From Lentzea albidocapillata subsp. violacea (GTDB taxonomy: Bacteria; Actinomycetota; Actinomycetes; Mycobacteriales; Pseudonocardiaceae), in NCBI RefSeq assembly GCF_900100275.1, contig NZ_FNET01000001.1, positions 744,001 to 808,000 of the forward strand: a DNA stretch of 64,000 nucleotides, in the 5' to 3' direction. Made by a program: the position numbers and the translations under genes. This document shows, piece after piece, positions 38,883 to 47,633 of this stretch. Below the pieces are notes generated by a model that saw nothing but the letters and a program-made list of their open reading frames with translations, did no database searches and was not told the DNA's origin. How positions within the stretch are numbered: position 1 is the first letter of the stretch; each line of letters begins with the position of its first letter.

Positions 38883-40280
38883 ATGAGCGACAAGAAGGCA
38901 ACGGTGCCCGTCGGCTCAACCGAGCAGTGGACGGACGGCAAGCGGTACCTGTGGCTGCTGGGACTGGTCGTGCCGTCCCTGGCGTTCCTGGCGATCGGGA
39001 TGCACGCGGCGACGGGCTGGGGCGTGTGGTTCTGGATCGGCCCGATCGTGGTGCTGGGCATCGTGCCGGCGATCGACCTCTTCGCCGGGCTCGACCGCAG
39101 CAACCCGCCGGACGACGTGATCGAGCGGCTGGAGAACGATCGCTACTACCGCTGGGTCACGTACCTGTTCCTGCCGATCCAGTACGCCGGGTTCGTGGTG
39201 GCGTTCTGGCTGATCGCGCGCGGTGACCTGGCCGTGGTGGACAAGATCGGGCTCGCGGTGTCGATCGGCTGCATCGGCGGCATCGGCATCAACACCGCGC
39301 ACGAACTGGGCCACAAGAAGGAGAGCCACGAGCGCTGGCTGTCCAAGATCGCGCTGGCGCAGAGCTTCTACGGCCACTTCTACATCGAGCACAACCGCGG
39401 TCACCACGTGCGGGTCGCGACGCCGGAGGACCCGGCGAGCAGCAGGGTGGGGGAGAGCTTCTACCGGTTCTGGCCGCGCACCGTCTTCGGTTCGATCGGC
39501 TCGGCGTGGCGGCTCGAACGCAAGCGCTACGCGCGCCGCGGCCGGCATCCGTACCGCCTGGGCAACGACGTGCTCAACGCGTGGCTGATGTCTGCGGTGC
39601 TGTGGGCGGCGATGCTCGGGTGGCTCGGCGTCGGAATCCTGCCGTACCTGCTGATCCAGGCGGTGATCGGCTTTTCGCTCCTGGAGGTCGTGAACTACAT
39701 GGAGCACTACGGGATGTTGCGGCAGATGGTCGGGGCGCCGGGCCGCAGGCGGTACGAGCGAGTCGACCCCAGCCACAGCTGGAACTCCAACAACATCGCG
39801 ACGAACGTCCTGCTCTACCACCTGCAGCGGCACAGCGACCACCACGCCAACCCGACCCGGCGCTACCAGACGCTGCGCGACTTCGCCGAGTCGCCGGTGC
39901 TGCCGACCGGCTACGCGGGCATGATCCTGCTGGCCCTGGTGCCACCGCTGTGGCGGCGGGTGATGGACCCGCGGGTGCGGGGCCACTTCGGCGGGGACAT
40001 CGGCCGCGCCAACATCCAGCCCGGCAAACGCGCGAAGGTGCTCGCCCGCTACGGCGGCACCGAGGCGGGCTCGGACGTCGTCGCGGACAGCCGTGGTGAC
40101 GCGACGGCGGGCGGCATGTGCCCCGGTTGCGGCTACGTCTACGACGAGAAGACGGGCGACCCGCGCGAAGGCTTCCCCGCCGGAACGCCCTGGGCGGACA
40201 TCCCGGACACCTGGTGCTGCCCGGACTGCGGGGTGCGCGAGAAGATCGACTTCGTCGCACCGGGAAGGGTCACGGCCTAG
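38883..40280 (+). CDS. alkB: alkane 1-monooxygenase fused to rubredoxin
   Basis: A 465-residue fusion. Residues 1-395 are an AlkB-type membrane di-iron hydroxylase with about six helices and the histidine boxes HELGHKKESH, HNRGHHVRVA and LQRHSDHHAN, plus NYMEHYG. A flexible linker leads to a C-terminal rubredoxin (MCPGCGYVYDEKTGDP, then WCCPDCGVREK). It hydroxylates the terminal carbon of n-alkanes, with the rubredoxin supplying electrons. Such AlkW-type fusions are known in actinobacteria. No rubredoxin reductase is adjacent. A TetR gene follows 10 bases later. Confidence 0.95.
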   Translation: MSDKKATVPVGSTEQWTDGKRYLWLLGLVVPSLAFLAIGMHAATGWGVWFWIGPIVVLGIVPAIDLFAGLDRSNPPDDVIERLENDRYYRWVTYLFLPIQYAGFVVAFWLIARGDLAVVDKIGLAVSIGCIGGIGINTAHELGHKKESHERWLSKIALAQSFYGHFYIEHNRGHHVRVATPEDPASSRVGESFYRFWPRTVFGSIGSAWRLERKRYARRGRHPYRLGNDVLNAWLMSAVLWAAMLGWLGVGILPYLLIQAVIGFSLLEVVNYMEHYGMLRQMVGAPGRRRYERVDPSHSWNSNNIATNVLLYHLQRHSDHHANPTRRYQTLRDFAESPVLPTGYAGMILLALVPPLWRRVMDPRVRGHFGGDIGRANIQPGKRAKVLARYGGTEAGSDVVADSRGDATAGGMCPGCGYVYDEKTGDPREGFPAGTPWADIPDTWCCPDCGVREKIDFVAPGRVTA

Positions 40281-40290
40281 GATCGTGACC

Positions 40291-40902
40291 ATGGGCGGGA
40301 CTTCTCCAGCGGCGGCCTCGGGCCGCCGGCAGCCGATCATCGAGGCGGCGATCGAGATGACGGCCCGCGACGGCTGGGCCGCGGTCACCATGACGCGGCT
40401 CGCCGAGCAGGTCGGCGTCAGCCGCCAGACCGTCTACAACGAGATCGGCTCGAAGAACTCCCTCGCCGACGCCATGCTCGCGCACGAGCTCGACCGGTTC
40501 CTGACGGCGATCAGCGCCGCCTTCGACCGCCACGCCGACAACCTGGTCGAGGCCGTCCACGACGCCGTCCGCGACGTCCTCGAACTCGCCCGCGGCAACC
40601 TCCTGGTCCGCGCCATCGCCTCCGCGACGCACGGCGCCGACACCGAACTGGTGCCGCTGCTGACCACCCAGGCCGAAACCCTGCTCACCGACGTCAAGGC
40701 GATGCTCGCGGCACGGGTCGAGGCATACCGGCCCGGCTTGACGGGCGAGCAGATCGAGGTGCTGGTCGACCTCATGACGAGGACGGTGCTCAGCCACGTC
40801 GTCCAGCCGACGGGCACCCCGGCCGGCACCGCCGACGGGCTCGCGTGGCTGGCGTCACGTGTGCTGGAGGAGCCCGCGAGGAAACCGCTCCGCTTCGGCT
40901 GA
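40291..40902 (+). CDS. TetR-family regulator, probably of alkane oxidation
   Basis: A 203-residue regulator with the HTH RLAEQVGVSRQTVYNEIGSK. It follows alkB-rubredoxin almost directly, the same place as the AlkX-type repressors of Dietzia and Rhodococcus, which respond to fatty acids. ATG 40291 is preferred; GTG 40285 is possible. An SDR gene follows 12 bases later, so the three may form an operon. Confidence 0.88.
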   Translation: MGGTSPAAASGRRQPIIEAAIEMTARDGWAAVTMTRLAEQVGVSRQTVYNEIGSKNSLADAMLAHELDRFLTAISAAFDRHADNLVEAVHDAVRDVLELARGNLLVRAIASATHGADTELVPLLTTQAETLLTDVKAMLAARVEAYRPGLTGEQIEVLVDLMTRTVLSHVVQPTGTPAGTADGLAWLASRVLEEPARKPLRFG

Positions 40903-40914
40903 CGAACACCGGAG

Positions 40915-41859
40915 GTGAACGGACTGACCAGCGTGCTCGACACCGTGGCCGACCGGCTCGTGATCCCCGGCTACTCGAAGTGGGGTTACCGGCTCCGCAG
41001 GAAGAGCTGGTCCGGCCTGGAACCGGACGCGCTGCACGGCGCCAGCGCCGTCGTGACCGGAGCCGGTTCGGGCATCGGCAAGGCGACGGCACTGGGCGTG
41101 GCCCGCCTCGGCGCGGACGTGGTGCTGGCGGTGCGCGACGAACGCAAGGGCGAGGCGGCCCGGGCCGAGATCGTCGCCGCGGTCCCCGGCGCCACCGTCC
41201 TGGTCCGGCACTGTGACGTGTCGAGCCTGGAGTCCGTGCGCCGGTTCGCCGCGGAGATCGACCGCCTGGACGTCCTGGTGCACAACGCCGGAGTCCTGCC
41301 GCAGGAGCGCACGGTCACCACGGACGGACACGAGCTGACGTTCGCCACGCACGTGCTGGGCCCACTGCTGATGACCGACCTGCTGCGCTCACGGCTCGCG
41401 GCCTCCGCGGACCCACGGGTCGTGCTCGTCTCCTCCGGTGGCATGTACACCCAGCGTCTCCGCGCCGACGACCCCGAGTACCGAGAGGGCACGTACCAGG
41501 GAGCGGCCGCCTACGCGCGCACGAAACGCATGCAGGTCACGCTCGTCCCACTGCTGACTGAGCGCTACGCGGCAGAGGGCATCGCCGTGCACGGCATGCA
41601 CCCCGGCTGGGCGGACACACCGGGTGTCGCCGGCTCGCTGCCGGGGTTCCACCGGCTGGCCAGCGCGTTCCTGCGCACGGCCGAGGAAGGCGCGGACACG
41701 GTCGTCTGGCTCGCCGCGTCGAGCCCCGCTCCCCGCGCCGGACGCTTCTGGCACGACCGTCGTGCACGTCCGACGCACCTGCTGCCGGGCACCGGGGACA
41801 GGCCGGCGGACGTGGCGGCCTTCTGGCAGTACTGCGCCGGCGCGGCCGGCCTCAGCTGA
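40915..41859 (+). CDS. short-chain dehydrogenase/reductase
   Basis: A 314-residue SDR with a leading 35-residue extension (VIPGYSKWGYRLRRKSW), the NAD(P) motif ASAVVTGAGSGIGKATALG, NNAG-equivalent VHNAGVLPQE and an active-site YARTK. The serine is in VVLVSSGGMYTQ. It may oxidise a long-chain alcohol or act on lipids, given the AlkB gene upstream. The GTG start lies within a GGAGGTG stretch, so a slightly later start is also possible. Its 3' end overlaps the convergent gene by 8 bases. Confidence 0.85.
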   Translation: MNGLTSVLDTVADRLVIPGYSKWGYRLRRKSWSGLEPDALHGASAVVTGAGSGIGKATALGVARLGADVVLAVRDERKGEAARAEIVAAVPGATVLVRHCDVSSLESVRRFAAEIDRLDVLVHNAGVLPQERTVTTDGHELTFATHVLGPLLMTDLLRSRLAASADPRVVLVSSGGMYTQRLRADDPEYREGTYQGAAAYARTKRMQVTLVPLLTERYAAEGIAVHGMHPGWADTPGVAGSLPGFHRLASAFLRTAEEGADTVVWLAASSPAPRAGRFWHDRRARPTHLLPGTGDRPADVAAFWQYCAGAAGLS

Positions 41860-42208
41860 CGAACTTCTGGTACTGCTCGCGGTCCAGGTCGTACACCTCG
41901 AGCGTCACCTGGGTCGGCAGCCCTTCCACCGGCTTGAGGTGATCGCGCGCGATCCCGAGGGCCATCTGGCCGACCTCCTGCTTGAGCTCGACCGACCGGC
42001 CCGTCAGCAGCCCCACCCTGATGTGGATCATCGCCGTGGGCGAGCCGTCGCCGATCACGGACTCCTCGATCACGCGGAACCGCGTCTTGAACGACGCCAC
42101 CTCCGCGCTGACCAGCGGCCCCACGGTGCGGTGCAGCGCGAGGGCGAACGCGCGGCGGTCGAAGGCCTCGCTCAGCTCGGCGGAGTGCTCGACGGTGATC
42201 TGTGGCAT
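41852..42208 (-). CDS. CHMI-type isomerase/tautomerase family protein
   Basis: A 118-residue protein starting MPQITVEHSAEL, with Pro2 as the expected catalytic base of the tautomerase superfamily. It matches the 5-carboxymethyl-2-hydroxymuconate isomerase (HpaF-like) family, including VIGDGSPTAMIHIRVGLLTG. No other homoprotocatechuate genes are near, so the physiological substrate is unclear. It is probably expressed independently of the SDR gene upstream at 42233. Confidence 0.85.
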   Translation of the reverse strand: MPQITVEHSAELSEAFDRRAFALALHRTVGPLVSAEVASFKTRFRVIEESVIGDGSPTAMIHIRVGLLTGRSVELKQEVGQMALGIARDHLKPVEGLPTQVTLEVYDLDREQYQKFVS

Positions 42209-42232
42209 GGGCCCATGCTACCGGCGCGGTGA

Positions 42233-42997
42233 TCACTTCCCGTGCGGGTCCTGGGCGTTGAGCGCTGCGACCACCTGGTCGTAGTCGCCGCGCGCCTCGC
42301 CGTAGCGCAGGAACTTCACGCGCTCGACCTGGATCTCGCGGGCGTCGGGCCGGGTCTCGATGATGCTCATGACCTCGGCGATGTACTCGTCGAGCGGCAT
42401 GGCGTGCTCGTTGTCCGCGTGGCCTGGCATGAGGTCGGTCTGCACCGACGGCGGCTCCAGTTCCACGACCTGCACCGACGTGTCGGCGAGCTGCAGCCGC
42501 AGGGTCTCGCTGAGCATGTGGATGGCGGCCTTGGACGCGTTGTAGCTCGGCGTGACCTTCAGCGGTGCGAAGGCGAGTCCGGACGAGACGGTCATGATCG
42601 TGGCGTCCGGCAGCGTCTGGAAATGCTCGACGAACGCGGCGATCAGGCGGATCGGGCCGAGGACGTTGGTCGTGACGGTGTCCTCGGCGGACTCCAGGAA
42701 CGACTCGGGGCGGTGCCAGTCCTCGACGCGCATGACGCCCGCCATGGTGATCAGCACGTTGACCGACGGGAAGCGGGCGAGGACGTCCTTGGCCGCGGCC
42801 TGGACGCTCGCGGCGTCGGCGGTGTCGATCCGGACGGTCTCGACACCGGGGTACTCGGCGGCGATCCGGTCGAGCAGTTCGGTGCGCCGGCCGCCCACGA
42901 CCACGGTGTTGCCGCGCTCCCGCAGGGCGAGGGCGAGCGCCAGGCCGATGCCGCTGGTGGCTCCGGGGATGAAGACGGTGTTTCCGGTGATGTCCAT
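42233..42997 (-). CDS. short-chain dehydrogenase, DltE-like
   Basis: A 254-residue SDR with TVFIPGATSGIGLALALALR, the NNAG-like ITMAGVMRVE, Ser in IMTVSSGLAF and YNASKAAIHM as catalytic Tyr-Lys. It resembles the DltE/YdfG-like branch; the substrate is unknown. It is divergent from an MmyB-type regulator with two palindromes between, a common regulator-target pairing in actinomycetes. Confidence 0.9.
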   Translation of the reverse strand: MDITGNTVFIPGATSGIGLALALALRERGNTVVVGGRRTELLDRIAAEYPGVETVRIDTADAASVQAAAKDVLARFPSVNVLITMAGVMRVEDWHRPESFLESAEDTVTTNVLGPIRLIAAFVEHFQTLPDATIMTVSSGLAFAPLKVTPSYNASKAAIHMLSETLRLQLADTSVQVVELEPPSVQTDLMPGHADNEHAMPLDEYIAEVMSIIETRPDAREIQVERVKFLRYGEARGDYDQVVAALNAQDPHGK

Positions 42998-43007
42998 GGC
43001 ACTGAGC

Positions 43008-43063
43008 CTCTGCCGGTTTCCGCCGCTGCGGCAGAGAGCCCTTATCGGGGGATCGGCGATCCC
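43008..43063. promoter_or_regulatory. two palindromes in the SDR/MmyB divergent promoter
   Basis: CTCTGCCG-13-CGGCAGAG (43008-43036) and GGGATC-3-GATCCC (43049-43063) are both perfect inverted repeats. One or both are likely sites for the neighbouring HTH regulator. Confidence 0.5.
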
Positions 43064-43098
43064 TGGTTCACGACGCGCCGGCCCGGATACTGGGGTTC

Positions 43099-43938
43099 AT
43101 GGATCGAGTGGAACTCGCGGGATTCCTCAGGCGCCGCCGGGAGCAGCTCAGGCCGGAGGACGTCGGCCTGCCGGCGGGCGCGCGCAGGCGGGCGCCGGGG
43201 CTGCGGCGCGAGGAGGTCGCGGCGCTGGCCGCCATGTCCACGGACTACTACACGCGCCTGGAGCAGCAACGCGGCCCTCAGCCGAGTGAGCAGATGCTGG
43301 CCGCGCTCGCCCGCGCGCTGAGGCTGACCGACGCCGAACGCGACTACCTGTTCCGCGTCGCCGGCCGCAACGCCCCGTCGCCCCGGGTCACCGCCACCCA
43401 CGTGGCGCCGGCCCTGCAACGGGTGCTCGACCGGCTCGACGACACCCCCGCGCTGATCCTGTCGAACCTCGGCGAGGTCCTGGTGCAGAACCGGTTCGCC
43501 GAGGCGCTGTACGGCGACTCATCGCACTTCACCGGGCATGCCCGCAGCGGGATCTACCGCTGGTTCACCGACCCCGACGAGCGCCTGATCTACCCCGCGC
43601 AGGACCGCGACCGGCAGGGCCGCGCCCAGGTGGCGAACCTGCGCGCCGCCTACGCCTCGATGGGCCCACGCTCACGGGCCGGTGAGCTGGTTCGCGCGCT
43701 GCAGAAGGAAAGCGCGGAGTTCGCCGAGTTGTGGGAACGGCACGAGGTCGGGAAGCGGTTCGAGGACCACAAGGTGCTGGTCCACCCCCAGCTCGGCGAG
43801 ATCGAGGTGGACTGCCAGGCGTTGTTCACCGAGGACCAGTCGCAGGCGCTGCTGGTGCTGACCGCGCCGCCGCGCACCGAGGCGTTCGACAAGCTGCAGC
43901 TGCTCGGCGTGCTGGGCACGGAGAAGTTCGTCAGCTGA
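43099..43938 (+). CDS. XRE-family regulator with MmyB-like ligand domain
   Basis: A 279-residue regulator. An N-terminal HTH (RRRAPGLRREEVAALAAMST, then DYYTRLEQQRGPQPSEQ) is joined to a C-terminal MmyB-like sensor domain (about 105-279) that in relatives binds a fatty acid-like ligand. It probably controls the divergent SDR gene. ATG 43099 follows a GATACT box by 8 bases. Its end overlaps the convergent GNAT gene by 8 bases. Confidence 0.9.
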   Translation: MDRVELAGFLRRRREQLRPEDVGLPAGARRRAPGLRREEVAALAAMSTDYYTRLEQQRGPQPSEQMLAALARALRLTDAERDYLFRVAGRNAPSPRVTATHVAPALQRVLDRLDDTPALILSNLGEVLVQNRFAEALYGDSSHFTGHARSGIYRWFTDPDERLIYPAQDRDRQGRAQVANLRAAYASMGPRSRAGELVRALQKESAEFAELWERHEVGKRFEDHKVLVHPQLGEIEVDCQALFTEDQSQALLVLTAPPRTEAFDKLQLLGVLGTEKFVS

Positions 43939-44407
43939 GGATCAGGATCGTCTCCTCGATCTCGGACTTCCTGGCCGCCGCATAGCCGATGTCGGTACCG
44001 ACCGGCTTGAACCCCGCCCTCGTGAGCACGCGCATCGACGCCGCGTTGTCACTGGCCACGCGGGCGTGCAGCGGCCGGACCGTCACCTGTCCCAGCAGCA
44101 ACGCCACCGCCCGTCCGGCGACGCCCTGGCCCCAGACCGCGCGGTCGACCCAGTAGGTGATCTCGGTGTCGCCCTCCATCACGAAGCTGGCGATGCTGCC
44201 CACGACCACGCCGTCGCCGAGGATGACCTGGTTCAGGGTTTCGGGGTTGCCCCGGATCTTGCGCCAGTGCGCGTCGAACGCCTCCCGGTCGTCGGGGTCC
44301 TCCGCGGTGAACGCGGCCATCCGCACCGCTTCGGGATCACGCATGAACTCGAACAATATGTCCAAGTCCGCGTCCTCGACGCCTCTCAGGGCCACTTCAC
44401 TGATCAT
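43931..44407 (-). CDS. GNAT-family N-acetyltransferase
   Basis: A 158-residue RimJ/RimL-like acetyltransferase (EVALRGVEDADLDILFEFMR, TYWVDRAVWGQGVAGRAVAL, then DNAASMRVLTRAGFKPVG). It could acetylate a protein N-terminus or a small amine. The ATG at 44407 is the first residue of the family core. It stands alone, with the regulator gene converging on it. Confidence 0.87.
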   Translation of the reverse strand: MISEVALRGVEDADLDILFEFMRDPEAVRMAAFTAEDPDDREAFDAHWRKIRGNPETLNQVILGDGVVVGSIASFVMEGDTEITYWVDRAVWGQGVAGRAVALLLGQVTVRPLHARVASDNAASMRVLTRAGFKPVGTDIGYAAARKSEIEETILILS

Positions 44408-44555
44408 CGAGCGAGCCTAGTCGTGAGCCACGACGAAGACAGCGAATATCGGAGGTCCGTGTGACCCCGGTCACCTTCCGGCCCGGTTTCTGTGACCTGA
44501 GGTGAGACTCGCCGGTCTCCCATGGCGTACAGGACGGTCGGCGAAGGGTGCGGAA

Positions 44556-46115
44556 GTGACGGGTCGGGAGTGGCTGGGGCGGGTGGACGCGGAGCAGGTG
44601 CAGGCCGCGCGGGCCGGTGATCGGACGGCGCTCGACGCCGTGGTCGCGGGTTGCCTGCCGCTGGTCTACAACGTCGCCGGTCGGGCGCTGCACGCCGATT
44701 CCGACGTCGACGACGTGGTGCAGGAGACGATGGTCCGCGTGATCCGCGGCATCGACGCGCTGCGCGAGCCGGACCGGTTCCGGTCGTGGCTGGTCGCCGT
44801 CACCATCAACCAGGTCCGCGAGCACTACCGCCGCCGCGACCTGGCCCCGGCCCCGCTGGAGGAGTACGACCGGGCCGATCCGGGCGCCGAGTTCGTCGAG
44901 GTCGCGTTGTCCCGGCTGCACTTCGCCCAGCAGCGCCGCGAGGTCGACGAGGCCGCGCGCTGGCTGGATCCCGGCGACCGCGAACTGCTGGCGCTGTGGA
45001 CGCTCGAACGCGTCGGGCAGCTGACCAGGGCCGAGGTCACCGACGCGCTCGACCTCGGCGCGCACGCGGTGACGGTGCGCGTGAGCAGGCTGAAGGGCCG
45101 CCTGGAGACGATCAGGCACCTCGTCCGCGCGTTGTCGATGGAGCCGCGGTGCGCCGGGCTCGACCGGGCCGCGCAGGGCTGGAACGGCGAGCCGAACCCG
45201 TTGTGGCGCAAGCGACTCCTGCGGCACGTCGACGACTGCGGCCGCTGCCGGCGCGGCGTGGACGACGCGATGCCCGTCGAGCGCATCCTGACCGGCGCCG
45301 CGCTGCTCGTGGTCCCGGCCGCCTACCTGCCCCGGCTGCTCGCGACCCTCACGGACGTCACGCCGGACCCCGTCGCGCTCGAGTCCGACCTCGGCGCGGT
45401 GTCCACGCACCTCGCCGAGCCGGCCGGTGTGTTCGGCATGCTCGCGGGCAAGCCCGTCCTCGCCGTGGCGGGCGCCGTGGCCGTGTGCGCGCTCGTCGGC
45501 GTCGTCGGCACGATGGTGCTGCTGCCCTCCGATCCACCCGCGGCCGTGGCCGGGCCGAACACCACCCAGGGACTGGCGCTCAGCACGTCCTCGTCGCAGC
45601 CGGCGGAGACCACGTCCGCGACGTCCACCACGACCACGACCACCACGACGACGACCACAACAGCGGCGCCCGAGCCGGCCCGCGCCGCCACGCCGGAGGA
45701 ACGCGTCCTGGCGCTGATCAACCAGACCAGGGCGAAGGCCGGCCTGGCCCCGCTGACGGTCGACCCGGCGCTGGTCACCGCGGCCGACCGGCACACCAGG
45801 GCCATGATGAGCAACGGCTGCGGCCTGTCGCACCAGTGCCCCGGCGAGAGCGGCCTCGGCGAGCGCAGCACGGCGGCGGGCGTGAAGTGGAGCTCGGTCG
45901 CGGAGAACGTCGGCATGGGCGGCCCGGTCAAGGACAACATCGAGGCGATCTCCAAGATGGCGCTCGGCCTGACCCAGAGCATGATCGACGAGAAGCCGCC
46001 GAACGACGGCCACCGCAAGAACATCCTGAGCAAGTCGTCCACCCGCATCGGCATCGTCGTGATCCGCGACGCCAAGGGAACCGTGTGGATGACGCACGAC
46101 TTCGCCGGAAGTTGA
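44556..46115 (+). CDS. ECF sigma factor fused to zinc finger, membrane helix and extracellular CAP domain
   Basis: A 519-residue multidomain protein. Residues 15-190 are an ECF sigma factor: region 2 shows DVDDVVQETMVRVIRG and FRSWLVAVTINQVREHYRRR; region 4 shows VTDALDLGAHAVTVRVSRLK. Residues 224-231 form a zinc-finger anti-sigma-like motif, H-x3-C-x2-C (HVDDCGRC). A membrane helix spans about 299-323, followed by a poly-Thr linker and a CAP/SCP domain (381-517; SHQC and GHRKNILS). The sigma would be inside and the CAP outside, suggesting surface-to-promoter signalling, perhaps released by proteolysis. The GTG start was chosen over 44502 by position of region 2. Confidence 0.85.
   Translation: MTGREWLGRVDAEQVQAARAGDRTALDAVVAGCLPLVYNVAGRALHADSDVDDVVQETMVRVIRGIDALREPDRFRSWLVAVTINQVREHYRRRDLAPAPLEEYDRADPGAEFVEVALSRLHFAQQRREVDEAARWLDPGDRELLALWTLERVGQLTRAEVTDALDLGAHAVTVRVSRLKGRLETIRHLVRALSMEPRCAGLDRAAQGWNGEPNPLWRKRLLRHVDDCGRCRRGVDDAMPVERILTGAALLVVPAAYLPRLLATLTDVTPDPVALESDLGAVSTHLAEPAGVFGMLAGKPVLAVAGAVAVCALVGVVGTMVLLPSDPPAAVAGPNTTQGLALSTSSSQPAETTSATSTTTTTTTTTTTTAAPEPARAATPEERVLALINQTRAKAGLAPLTVDPALVTAADRHTRAMMSNGCGLSHQCPGESGLGERSTAAGVKWSSVAENVGMGGPVKDNIEAISKMALGLTQSMIDEKPPNDGHRKNILSKSSTRIGIVVIRDAKGTVWMTHDFAGS
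45608..45662 (+). repeat. ACC/ACG triplet repeat encoding a Thr-rich linker
   Basis: This gives the poly-Thr stalk between the membrane helix and the CAP domain of the sigma fusion. It is like the linker at 26331-26400. Confidence 0.8.
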
Positions 46116-46214
46116 GCTGAGACGCAAAACTAAAAAAGATCATCCTGAAGTAGTACGTGGGAACGCGACCACAGTCGGACGCGTGACGATCTGTCCGCAC
46201 AGCACTGTCTCTCC

Positions 46215-47633
46215 GTGCAGACCGTCACGTACCGCTGGCCGACCGCGGTCACCACCGACACCCCGGAACTGTTGCGCTGGACCGGTTTCGGCGGTGCGCT
46301 CCTGCTCACCGCCGGTGCCTGGGCCGTGAGCGCCAGAGCCGGCGGCGCGGTGGCACTGGGCGTCGCGATCGCGGGTGCCGGACTGGTCGTGCTGACGTGG
46401 GCGCTGCTCGGCCGCACCAGGCCGGACCCAGGGTGGCTGCGCCGGACGCTGGCCTGGTGGTGCGCGCCGCTGCTGGTGGCCCCGCCGCTGTTCAGCGCCG
46501 ACGTATTCAGCTACCTGGCCCAGGGCGAGGTGGCCGCGAACGGGCTCGACCCCAACGTGGTCAGCCCGGCGGCCGGCGCGAGCGCGGAGGCAGTGGCACG
46601 TGTCGGCGTCTACTGGCGCGAGACGCCGTCGCCTTACGGGCCGTTGTTCACCACGGTCGAGAGGGCGATCACCGAGGTCACCGGCGGTGATCCCGTCCTG
46701 GGTATCGGTCTGTACCGGCTGGTCGCCGCGCTGGGACTGCTGCTCATCGTGTGGGCGGTGCCCAGGCTCGCCGCGATGACGGGCGTGCGGGAGCGCACGG
46801 CGTTGTGGCTGGGCGTGATGAACCCGTTGGTGCTGTGGCATCTCATCGGCGGTGTCCACAACGACGCGCTGATGCTCGGTCTCATGCTGTCCGGCACCGT
46901 CGTCGCGTTGGACGCGCTGCCGGAACTCAAGTGGTGGCAGTACACGGCCGGTGTCGTCCTCATCGGACTGGGCGCGCAGGTCAAGCTGCCCGCGCTGGTG
47001 GCGCTCGCGGTCGTGGGCACCGCACTGGCGCGCAGGCTGGGTGGCGGCTGGGTCCGGTTCGTCACGGCGGGCTTCGCCATGGTCGCGGCCGCCGGGGTGG
47101 TGTCGGCCGTGACGTCGCTGGCCGGAGGGTCCGGTTTCGGCTGGGTGCGGGCGCTCGGCACGCCGTCGAAGGTCAACAGCTGGATGGCGCCGACGAACTG
47201 GCCCGGCTATCTGGCGGGTGCGGTGTTCGGCCAGGAAAGCGGTCAGGCGATGATCTCCTCGGCACGGATCGCGGGGTTCGTGCTGATCCTGTGCGGGGTG
47301 GCGGTGGTGTTGGGTCGCCAGCTGCGCGGACGGATCTCCGATGTGACGTCGCTGGGAATGATGATGAGCCTGATCGTGGTGCTGGGGCCGGTGATCCAGC
47401 CGTGGTACCTGCTGTGGGCCGTGCTGCCGCTGGCCGCGTGCCTGCCGGTGGGGACGTGGCGGACGCGGGTCGCCGTGCTCGCCGGGGTGTTCGCGCTGCT
47501 GGTGCCGCCGCTCGCGGGCAACTTCGCCGGTCGGGTGCCCGAGCTGATCGGCGCCTACGTCGTCGGGGTCGCTCTCGTCGGTGGCGCGTACCTCGTCCTG
47601 CGCCGGGCGAGGGTGTCCGTTGCGCAGGCCTGA
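46215..47633 (+). CDS. mptB: polyprenol-phosphomannose-dependent alpha-1,6-mannosyltransferase
   Basis: A 472-residue GT-C membrane glycosyltransferase with about 12 helices and the MptB-like segments LFSADVFSYLAQGEVAANGL, YWRETPSPYGPLFTTVERAI and LIGGVHNDALMLGLML. The Asp in the first loop (SADVFSY) is the expected catalytic residue. In mycobacteria and relatives MptB builds the alpha-1,6-mannan core of lipoglycans, using polyprenyl-phosphate-mannose outside the membrane. It starts with GTG and overlaps the Lnt gene. Confidence 0.88.
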   Translation: MQTVTYRWPTAVTTDTPELLRWTGFGGALLLTAGAWAVSARAGGAVALGVAIAGAGLVVLTWALLGRTRPDPGWLRRTLAWWCAPLLVAPPLFSADVFSYLAQGEVAANGLDPNVVSPAAGASAEAVARVGVYWRETPSPYGPLFTTVERAITEVTGGDPVLGIGLYRLVAALGLLLIVWAVPRLAAMTGVRERTALWLGVMNPLVLWHLIGGVHNDALMLGLMLSGTVVALDALPELKWWQYTAGVVLIGLGAQVKLPALVALAVVGTALARRLGGGWVRFVTAGFAMVAAAGVVSAVTSLAGGSGFGWVRALGTPSKVNSWMAPTNWPGYLAGAVFGQESGQAMISSARIAGFVLILCGVAVVLGRQLRGRISDVTSLGMMMSLIVVLGPVIQPWYLLWAVLPLAACLPVGTWRTRVAVLAGVFALLVPPLAGNFAGRVPELIGAYVVGVALVGGAYLVLRRARVSVAQA

